From JAWWBN01 sp033720955 (GTDB lineage Bacteria > Acidobacteriota > Thermoanaerobaculia > Multivoradales > JAHEKO01): a stretch of DNA of 8,310 nt. Each line of letters begins with the position of its first letter. Positions within the stretch are counted from its first letter, which is position 1. This document shows positions 1 through 6,061 of this stretch, in pieces. The stretch spans positions 1 through 8,310 of the forward strand of contig JAWWBN010000171.1 of NCBI GenBank assembly GCA_033720955.1, in the 5' to 3' direction. A model generated the notes under the pieces. That model was given only the letters and a program-made list of their open reading frames with translations, did no database searches and had not been told where the DNA came from. The translations under genes and the position numbers were made by a program.

Positions 1-102
1 CCGGCTGCGGAGACGATCATCGGTCCGGGACAAGCCTACGCGGCAGGCGGTGCCTTTGATAGCCTTGAGCTCGACACCGAACGACCTCCAGACGAGGAGA
101 AG

Positions 103-107
103 AGGAG
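103..107 (+). promoter_or_regulatory. Shine-Dalgarno site of the CsgG-like gene
   Basis: AGGAG lies 5 bases before the ATG at 113, within a purine-rich run (about 91-108) that holds a second GAGGAGA at 94-100. It decides in favour of the 113 start over the in-frame GTG at 50. I found no convincing -35/-10 pair in bases 1-100. Confidence 0.7.
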
Positions 108-112
108 ACAGA

Positions 113-1024
113 ATGAACCGGAAGACGATCCTGACGGCCGCGCTGGTGGCGGCCATCTGCGCCGCTCCCGTGGTGGGGGCGCAGGGCGGTCTGCGCTACA
201 CGATCTCGGTCACGCAGTTCGAGAACCAGGCCGGCTGGTACGGCCAGTGGGACATCGGCAACGCCTGGGGCACGGTCCTCACCGACCTGCTCAACGACAC
301 CGGGCGGTTCATCGTCCTCGGTGAGAGCGACATGCGTGGGGCGGCCCTGGACGAGCAGGACTTCGCCGCCTCCGGCCGCACCGCCCAGGGCGCCAAGACC
401 CCGGTCACCGGGCAGATGACCCCGGCCCAGATCCTGGTCAAGGGCGCCATCACCCACGTCCAGCACGACGTCAAGTCCGGAGGCGGCGGGGTGCGGATCA
501 AGGGCTTCAAGATCGGCGGCAAGGGCGGCAAGTCCGAGGTCAACATCACCATGTACATGGTGGACTCGACCACCGGGCAGATCCTGGCCAGCACCAGCGT
601 CGTGGGCGAGGCCGGCCGCAAGGGCGCGGCCATCGGCTACAGCAGCTACGACTGGGGCGCCGCCTTCGGAGGGGAGAAGAACGACAACCTCGGCCAGGCG
701 ATCGCCGACGCCGCCGCCCAGGGCGTCGAGTTCATGGTCTCCCAGCTCGAGGACATCCCCTGGCGGGGCTCCGTCGCGTTGGTCAAGGACGGCAAGGTCT
801 ACATCAACCGCGGCACCCGCGAGGGCGTCAGCTCGGGTCAGACCTTCGTGGTCGGCACCGTCGACGTGATCCGCGATCCCGACACCGGGGAGGTCCTCGA
901 CGAGTCGGTGAACGAGGTCGCTCGTCTGCAGGCCGACACCGTGAAGGAGAAGCTCGCCATCTGCTCCGTGGTCTCCGGCAACGCCGGGGCCGTGGAGGCC
1001 GGGATGGGGGTCTATCCGCGCTAG
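113..1024 (+). CDS. CsgG/HfaB-family outer-membrane secretion-type protein
   Basis: The product is 303 aa. Residues 1-24 form a signal peptide: basic MNRK start, hydrophobic core, cleavage probably after VGAQ. Residues about 27-212 resemble the CsgG fold, with an opening beta strand (TISVTQFEN), helical LTDLLNDTGRFIVLGES, and a Gly/Lys-rich stretch (121-140) followed by strands (SEVNITMYMVDSTTGQILAS) where CsgG places its channel hairpins. Residues about 217-303 (RGSVALVKDGKVYINRGTREG, DPDTGEVL) look like the FlgT-C-like domain often appended to such proteins. CsgG proteins form outer-membrane oligomeric export channels for curli, but no csgA/B/E/F partner is present here, so the cargo is unknown. 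There is no usable lipobox: Cys16 is preceded by Ile, so a soluble or non-lipidated mature protein is likely. I chose the ATG at 113 because AGGAG (103-107) lies 5 bases upstream and the signal peptide follows directly. The frame stays open upstream (GTG at 50), but that extension would precede the signal peptide. Confidence 0.82.
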   Translation: MNRKTILTAALVAAICAAPVVGAQGGLRYTISVTQFENQAGWYGQWDIGNAWGTVLTDLLNDTGRFIVLGESDMRGAALDEQDFAASGRTAQGAKTPVTGQMTPAQILVKGAITHVQHDVKSGGGGVRIKGFKIGGKGGKSEVNITMYMVDSTTGQILASTSVVGEAGRKGAAIGYSSYDWGAAFGGEKNDNLGQAIADAAAQGVEFMVSQLEDIPWRGSVALVKDGKVYINRGTREGVSSGQTFVVGTVDVIRDPDTGEVLDESVNEVARLQADTVKEKLAICSVVSGNAGAVEAGMGVYPR

Positions 1025-1037
1025 CCGCTACGGCTGG
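1021..1037. terminator. Small hairpin across two convergent stop codons (possible bidirectional terminator)
   Basis: Read on the + strand, bases 1021-1027 pair with 1031-1037 (seven pairs including one G-U) around the 3-base loop CTA. The core AGCCG/CGGCT stem (1023-1027 with 1031-1035) is a perfect inverted repeat, so it also forms in the opposite transcript. The stem contains the stop codon of the CsgG-like gene, and the loop is the stop codon of the convergent kinase/TonB gene. No U-tract follows on either side, so this is at best a weak or non-canonical terminator. It may simply reflect GC-rich sequence. Confidence 0.3.
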
Positions 1038-3232
1038 AAGTTGAAGGTCAGCTCGACCCACATTCGGACCGGGACGCCGTTCTTCCTGGCGCCCGACCAG
1101 ACGGTGCCCTGCGCGGCGTCGTACGCCGCCTCGTCGAACCCGAAGCCGGCCCGCTCGCTCTGCTGCTCGATCTTCTCCGGCCGGCCGTTGGTGCCCACGA
1201 GGACCCGCAGCTCCACCCGGGCGGTCTTGGCGAACTTCCTCGCCGCGGGGGGGTAGATCGGCCGGCCGCGCCGCACGATGCGCGGCGGGACCACCCCGGG
1301 CCCGGGGTTGACGATGTCCCCCTCGCGCACCCGGGGCTCGGGCTCCGGCTCGGGCTCCGGCTCGGGCTCGGGCTCGGCCGGCGGCTGCTGGGGCGGCTTC
1401 GCCTGCGCCGGCTGGCCCGTCGTCTCCGCCGTGCCGGAGGCTCCGGCCGGCTGCCTCTGGGCGGGGGAGCCGCCCGCGGTCTGCCCCTGGGTCGGCGGCG
1501 GGGTGGTCGCCTGGGCCTGCGTCTGCGGCCTCCCGGCCGCGGGTCCGGCCTGGTCCGCCGGCGCGGGGTCGGGCGCGCCCTGCGAGGTCGCCTCGTCCTC
1601 GGGGTCGGCGGTCTCCGCCGCGCGCGCCTCCTCGAGCTGCTGCCGCAGCGCGGCCAGCCGCGCCTCGTAGTCCGCCTTGAGGCTCGCCTCCATGTCGTCC
1701 ACGCCCCGCGCGACGAGCTGACGCACCCGCGCCTCGATCTCCTCCGGGGTCGGCGGAGGGGAGGCGAGGTCGGTCTCGACCAGGTCGGCGTCCAGGGCGT
1801 CTCCGGCGTCCCCGGTCTCCGGCGGCGGCGGCGTCTCGCCCTCCGTCGGCAGGCCCTCCTCGCCCACGCCGGCATCGAGCGGGGCGTCGGGATCGGTCTC
1901 CGGGGCCGCGGCCTCGGTGACCGGAGGTGGGGCGACGGGGGGCGCCGCCCCCTCTTCCGCACCGCCCAGGAGGCTCTGCCAGGGAACGAACAGTGCCGCC
2001 GCCACGACGGCGATCGCGAGCGCAGCGACGCCCCCGATCACCAGCTTCTTGCGGCGCCCGTTGTCGGAGGTGGCGCGGGCGACTCCCCGCAGGGGGCGGC
2101 CTACTCCGGTGCCGGTGTCGGGCTCCGAGGCTCCCGTCTCCACGGGCTCCTCGGGCGGCTCCAGCACTTCGACGGTGTCCGCCAGGGCCACGGTCTCGGG
2201 TGCCTCGAGCGCCCCGGTATCGTCCCCGGCTGCCGGCTCCTCGCGGGCGGGCGCCGCTGGCGTCGGTACCGCGGGCGGCGGCACGGCGGCCGGCGGCGCC
2301 GGGGCGCCCCCGGTCCGCTCGCGATCGATCTCCTCCGACTCCTGGTCGATGTCGCCCCGGAACAGGGTGTGGAGGAAGAAGGCGAGGTTGAAGGTGGTGG
2401 GGCTGTAGTCGCCCTCGGTGATCAGGGTCGAGAGCGCCGCCCGCCAGCGGTCCACCGAGGAGATGCGCTGCGAGCGGGGCACCAGGCTGCGCTGGAGGAG
2501 CTGTGCCAGGGCGGGCGGCAGCGGGGTCCCCTCGGCGGCCAGGGTGGCGCTCTCGATGGCGCTGCCGAGCTGGTCGGGCGGCAGCGGAGCGCCGGTCAGG
2601 AGCTCGTAGAGGATGGCGGCCAGCGAGTAGACGTCGTCTGCGGAGGTGGGATCGCCGCCGGCCATGACCTCGGGCGAGAGGTACGACTTGAAGTCGTCGC
2701 TCTGGCGGGAGTCCTCGCTCAGGGTCCGCAAGCCCGGAGACGCCTCGATCCCCAACAGACGCACCTCTCCCTCGCTGGAGAGACGGATCCAGTCGGGGGT
2801 CAGGAAGCCGTGGACGAGCCGCTGCTCGTCCACTCGGCGCTCGTACGCCGCCGCCAGGCCCAGCGCCGAGCGCTCGACGACGAAGAGGGCGTGCTCCACG
2901 GGGATGGGAAACGGCTTCTCCCGCGCCTGCCGCTGGAGCTCCCGTACGCTCTTGCCCGAGACGTACTCGTACGCCAGGTAGGGGATCCCGTCGGCCTCAC
3001 CCAGGTCGGCGCCCGAGGCGAGGTGGGGGCTGTCCAGGGCGATCGACGCGCGGCTCTCGATCGCGCGCGCGAAGGCCTCGCGGTCGATCGCGGGGCCGTC
3101 GAAGATCTTCAGGAGGACGACGCGGTCGATCCCCTGGGCGCCGATCCTGCCGGCGCGGAAGCTGTCGCCCAGAGCGTCCGAGGAGAGACGCTTGAGCAGG
3201 CGGTAGCGGCCGAGACTCTGTCCTGCGTCCAT
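1028..3232 (-). CDS. Pseudokinase-TonB fusion membrane protein
   Basis: The product is 734 aa. Residues 8-270 have a Ser/Thr kinase fold: VAIK-type Lys42, alpha-C Glu59, SPE at 186-188, and DVYSLAAILYELLTG at 200-214. Key catalytic positions are lost: the HRD motif reads HGF (141-143), the following Lys is Thr145, the Mg-binding Asn is Trp148, DFG reads GIE (161-163), and the glycine loop is eroded. A conserved-looking helix (FNLAFFLHTLFRGDI, 281-295) follows, then a Pro/Ala/Glu-rich linker. RRKK at 393-396 precedes one membrane helix (about 397-417), which predicts the kinase part in the cytoplasm and the rest in the periplasm. The periplasmic part has a coiled coil (about 495-540), Gln/Pro-rich sequence, an (EP)n run (619-632) and a TonB C-terminal domain (about 645-734; RPIYPPAARKF, then GFGFDEAAYDAA, NGVPVRMW). 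TonB domains contact outer-membrane receptors using ExbB/ExbD energy, and neither partner gene is here. I infer sensing or scaffolding rather than phosphorylation. Confidence 0.87.
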   Translation of the reverse strand: MDAGQSLGRYRLLKRLSSDALGDSFRAGRIGAQGIDRVVLLKIFDGPAIDREAFARAIESRASIALDSPHLASGADLGEADGIPYLAYEYVSGKSVRELQRQAREKPFPIPVEHALFVVERSALGLAAAYERRVDEQRLVHGFLTPDWIRLSSEGEVRLLGIEASPGLRTLSEDSRQSDDFKSYLSPEVMAGGDPTSADDVYSLAAILYELLTGAPLPPDQLGSAIESATLAAEGTPLPPALAQLLQRSLVPRSQRISSVDRWRAALSTLITEGDYSPTTFNLAFFLHTLFRGDIDQESEEIDRERTGGAPAPPAAVPPPAVPTPAAPAREEPAAGDDTGALEAPETVALADTVEVLEPPEEPVETGASEPDTGTGVGRPLRGVARATSDNGRRKKLVIGGVAALAIAVVAAALFVPWQSLLGGAEEGAAPPVAPPPVTEAAAPETDPDAPLDAGVGEEGLPTEGETPPPPETGDAGDALDADLVETDLASPPPTPEEIEARVRQLVARGVDDMEASLKADYEARLAALRQQLEEARAAETADPEDEATSQGAPDPAPADQAGPAAGRPQTQAQATTPPPTQGQTAGGSPAQRQPAGASGTAETTGQPAQAKPPQQPPAEPEPEPEPEPEPEPRVREGDIVNPGPGVVPPRIVRRGRPIYPPAARKFAKTARVELRVLVGTNGRPEKIEQQSERAGFGFDEAAYDAAQGTVWSGARKNGVPVRMWVELTFNFQP
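1335..1376 (-). repeat. Hexanucleotide tandem repeat coding the (Glu-Pro)n spacer
   Basis: Seven consecutive copies of a 6-base unit (GGCTCG or GGCTCC on the + strand) make up 42 bases inside the kinase/TonB gene. On the coding strand each unit supplies GAG plus CCC or CCG, giving alternating Glu-Pro. In classical TonB such Pro-rich alternating stretches are extended rods that span the periplasm. Because the unit is a multiple of three, copy-number changes by slippage would lengthen or shorten the rod without breaking the frame. Confidence 0.85.
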
Positions 3233-3245
3233 GCGTTAGGCCTGT

Positions 3246-3269
3246 CCTATACGACAGCGCCGGACCGTG

Positions 3270-3273
<4 letters not shown>
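3246..3273 (-). promoter_or_regulatory. Candidate sigma-70-type promoter of the pseudokinase-TonB gene
   Basis: On the minus strand a perfect TTGACA (3273-3268) is followed by a 16-base spacer and TATAGG (3251-3246). The -35 box contains the TGA stop codon of mltG, so the promoter sits exactly at the gene junction. A start site 6-8 bases past the -10 would fall near 3240-3238, leaving a leader of only about 6-8 bases before the ATG at 3232. The SD-like GGACAGG (3247-3241) would then lie mostly upstream of the transcript. Either the transcript has a very short leader, or this gene is read through from ruvX-mltG and uses that SD. Confidence 0.5.
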
Positions 3274-4331
<1,058 letters not shown>

Positions 4332-4335
4332 GGCG

Positions 4336-4752
4336 TCAGCCCTCCCCCCGGTCGAGATGGCTCTGGAGCACGATCTGGGCCGCCACGGCGTCCAGGTCGG
4401 GCCGCGCCCCCCGCCGCCGGCCGCTGCCGGCGGCCGCCACCCGGTTCTCGGCCTCGCGCGACGTGAGGCTCTCGTCCTCCAGCCGGAAGGGCAGGCCGGT
4501 CGCCCTCGCCAGCCGCTCGGCGAAGCGCTCGACCCGGCGCGCCGCGGCGCCGCGGTGGCCGTCGAGGCCGCGGGGGTGGCCCAGGACGAGCTGCTCGACC
4601 CCCTCCTCCCGGCAGAGGCTGGCCAGGCGGCGCACCAGCGAGCGGTCGCTCTCCCGCTCGACGGTGCGGAGAGGCACCGCCACCCGACCCTCCGGGTCGG
4701 AGATGGCCAGCCCGACCCGGCGCTCTCCAAAGTCGATTCCCAGGCTCCTCAC
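4336..4752 (-). CDS. ruvX: RuvX/YqgF Holliday-junction resolvase-like nuclease
   Basis: The product is 138 aa, the usual family length, with an RNase H-like fold. It carries LGIDFGERRVGLAISDPEG at 4-22 (catalytic Asp7), LVLGHPRGLDG (56-65, the glycine-rich turn), EDESLTSREAE (92-102) and the terminal RPDLDAVAAQIVLQ (117-130) that brings the last acidic residues. Family members are linked to Holliday-junction processing and, in Escherichia coli YqgF, to pre-16S rRNA maturation. Which role applies here cannot be read from sequence. The usual DER of motif III reads DES here (Ser95 in place of Arg). The start is the GTG at 4752, set by the immediate catalytic strand and an upstream GGGAG about 10 bases away. 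The frame stays open to 5016, but that part has no family similarity and is antisense to the thiolase gene. Pairing with mltG downstream is a recurrent bacterial arrangement. Confidence 0.94.
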   Translation of the reverse strand: MRSLGIDFGERRVGLAISDPEGRVAVPLRTVERESDRSLVRRLASLCREEGVEQLVLGHPRGLDGHRGAAARRVERFAERLARATGLPFRLEDESLTSREAENRVAAAGSGRRRGARPDLDAVAAQIVLQSHLDRGEG

Positions 4753-4782
4753 CTGGGCTACTCTCCCGGCCTCGGCCGCCCC

Positions 4783-4788
4783 TGTCAA
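4783..4788 (-). promoter_or_regulatory. -35-like TTGACA upstream of ruvX
   Basis: A perfect TTGACA on the minus strand ends 30 bases before the ruvX GTG. The expected -10 window (about 4759-4766) reads GAGAGT-like sequence and matches TATAAT poorly. The same hexamer appears before the pseudokinase-TonB gene at a similar distance from its start codon. I treat this as a possible promoter element only. Confidence 0.3.
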
Positions 4789-4806
4789 CCGAGCCCGTAA
4801 CCCCCG

Positions 4807-4828
4807 GGCCGCGGCCTCCGCGGCGGCC
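4807..4828. repeat. GC-rich inverted repeat in the ruvX-thiolase divergent region
   Basis: GGCCGC (4807-4812) is complementary to GCGGCC (4823-4828), and an alternative inner pairing joins CCGCGG (4809-4814) to CCGCGG (4818-4823) around a 3-base loop. It lies between the two divergent start regions, where an operator or DNA-structure element could sit. At this GC content such pairings arise often by chance. The rest of the 121-base divergent region (4753-4873) holds only the promoter-like boxes listed separately. Confidence 0.25.
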
Positions 4829-4837
4829 GTCGCGGGG

Positions 4838-4866
4838 TGCAACGGCGGGCCGCTTTCACCTATCAT
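4838..4866 (+). promoter_or_regulatory. Candidate promoter of the thiolase-lptD unit (possibly leaderless)
   Basis: TATCAT (4861-4866) matches the -10 consensus at five of six positions and is AT-rich against a GC-rich background. The hexamer 17 bases upstream, TGCAAC (4838-4843), is a poor -35. A transcript starting 6-8 bases after the -10 would begin around 4872-4874, at the thiolase ATG itself, and no Shine-Dalgarno sequence precedes that ATG. A leaderless mRNA is therefore a reasonable reading. Confidence 0.4.
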
Positions 4867-4873
4867 CGCGCCG

Positions 4874-6061
4874 ATGGAGGAGATCGTCATTCTCTCCGCC
4901 GCGCGGACCCCGATCGGCGCCTTCCAGGGGGTCTTCCGGGGGGTGGCGGCGCCGGTTCTGGGGGCCCGCGCCCTGGCCGGCGCCGTGGAGCGGGCCTCTC
5001 TGCAGCCGGCCGACATCGACCAGGTCTACATGGGCTGCGTTCTCACGGCGGGGGTCGGTCAGGCGCCGGCGCGGCAGGCGGCGCTCGGAGCCGGATGCCC
5101 GCCCTCCACCGGCGCGGTCACGGTGGGCAAGGTGTGCGGCTCGGCCATGAGGGCGGTGATGACCGCGGCCAACGACCTGCGCTGCGGCGACTTCCAGGTG
5201 GTGGCCGCCGGCGGGATGGAGAGCATGAGCTCGGCTCCCTACCTGGCGCCGGGGGCGCGCGACGGCCTGCGGCTGGGCCACGGCGAGCTGCTCGACTCCA
5301 TGATTCTCGACGGGCTCTGGGACCCCTACGACGACGTCCACATGGGGAGCTGCGCGGAGCTGTGCGCGGCCGAGTACCGGTTCACCCGCCAGGGGCAGGA
5401 CGCCTTCGCACTGGAGAGCTACCGCCGCGCGCGGGAGGCCACGGAGTCGGGCCGCGCCGGGGAGGAGATCGTCCCGGTGGAGGTGCCGCAGCGCCGGGGC
5501 GACCCGGTGCGGGTGGACCGCGACGAAGAGCCCTTCCGAGTGGACCTGGAGCGCATGCCCGGCCTGCGGCCGGCCTTCCAGAGGGACGGCACGGTCACCG
5601 CCGCCAATGCCAGCAAGCTCAACGACGGCGCCGCCGCGCTGGTTCTGACCACGGCGGAGCGCGCCGCGCGGCGCGGCCTCCGCCCCCTCGCGCGGCTCAC
5701 GGGCCAGGCCTCCTTCGCCCAGGAGCCCAAGCGCTTCACCACGGCGCCGGCGACGGCGGTGCGCGTTGCGCTGGAGCGGGCCGGGCTGGAGGCCGGGCAG
5801 ATCGACCTGTGGGAGGTCAACGAGGCCTTCGCCGTGGTCGCCATGGCGTTCCAGAAGGATCTCGGCCTCGACCCGGACCGGGTCAACGTGCGGGGAGGGG
5901 CGGTGGCCCTGGGTCACCCCATCGGCGCCTCCGGAGCGCGGATCCTGGTGACCCTGCTCCACGCCATGGCCGAGCGCGACGCGCGGCGGGGCTGCGCCGC
6001 GATCTGCATCGGCGGCGGGGAGTCCACGGCGGTGGTCGTCGAGCGGGAGATGACGGCGTGA
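4874..6061 (+). CDS. Acetyl-CoA acetyltransferase (thiolase)
   Basis: The product is 395 aa, full length for the family. It catalyses reversible condensation of two acetyl-CoA to acetoacetyl-CoA, or thiolysis of 3-ketoacyl-CoA, in the cytoplasm. It starts with MEEIVILSAARTPIGAFQG. All catalytic positions are present: acyl-accepting Cys88 (VGKVCGSAMRAV), Asn316 (WEVNEAFA), His348 (GGAVALGHPIGASGAR) and Cys378 (AAICIGGGES). Other family segments are GGMESMSSAPYL (113-124), HMGSCAE (156-162) and NASKLNDGAAALVL (245-258). The residue pattern fits biosynthetic acetoacetyl-CoA thiolases well, but chain-length preference cannot be settled. No other beta-oxidation, ketone-body or polyhydroxybutyrate gene is present in the window. 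The ATG at 4874 begins the first beta strand exactly; the frame is open back to 4274, but that stretch is antisense to ruvX and mltG. There is no Shine-Dalgarno site. Its stop overlaps the lptD start (GTGA). Confidence 0.95.
   Translation: MEEIVILSAARTPIGAFQGVFRGVAAPVLGARALAGAVERASLQPADIDQVYMGCVLTAGVGQAPARQAALGAGCPPSTGAVTVGKVCGSAMRAVMTAANDLRCGDFQVVAAGGMESMSSAPYLAPGARDGLRLGHGELLDSMILDGLWDPYDDVHMGSCAELCAAEYRFTRQGQDAFALESYRRAREATESGRAGEEIVPVEVPQRRGDPVRVDRDEEPFRVDLERMPGLRPAFQRDGTVTAANASKLNDGAAALVLTTAERAARRGLRPLARLTGQASFAQEPKRFTTAPATAVRVALERAGLEAGQIDLWEVNEAFAVVAMAFQKDLGLDPDRVNVRGGAVALGHPIGASGARILVTLLHAMAERDARRGCAAICIGGGESTAVVVEREMTA
6045..6049 (+). promoter_or_regulatory. Shine-Dalgarno site of lptD inside the thiolase gene
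   Basis: GGGAG lies 8 bases before the GTG at 6058, within the last codons of the thiolase gene. With the GTGA stop/start overlap it supports GTG as the true lptD start and suggests translational coupling. The nearby ATG at 6050 is in the thiolase frame and runs straight into its stop. Confidence 0.65.

Noticed and set aside
1..102. A partial upstream gene or promoter at the window edge
   Set aside because: Frames are open here, but none has a recognisable protein segment, and no -35/-10 pair could be supported.
158..163. Cys16 of the CsgG-like protein as a lipobox cysteine
   Set aside because: The residues before it are Ala-Ala-Ile; a lipobox needs a small residue (Gly, Ala or Ser) at -1, and the hydrophobic core continues past the cysteine to a normal signal-peptidase I type site.
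1335..1376. Tandem hexamers as a CRISPR-like or regulatory array
   Set aside because: There are no spacers between units, and they translate cleanly into the TonB (Glu-Pro)n rod, so they are a coding repeat.
4332..4730. N-terminal extension of MltG
   Set aside because: The extra 133 residues are ruvX read in another frame. The membrane anchor follows immediately after the GTG at 4331, which has a good SD.
4753..5016. N-terminal extension of RuvX to an upstream ATG
   Set aside because: The RuvX fold starts directly at the GTG at 4752 with an SD upstream. The extension has no family similarity and overlaps the divergent thiolase.
4856..5962. A 368-codon minus-strand open frame opposite the thiolase
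   Set aside because: The thiolase has every catalytic residue in place on the plus strand; the minus frame is His/Arg/Gly-rich without motifs.
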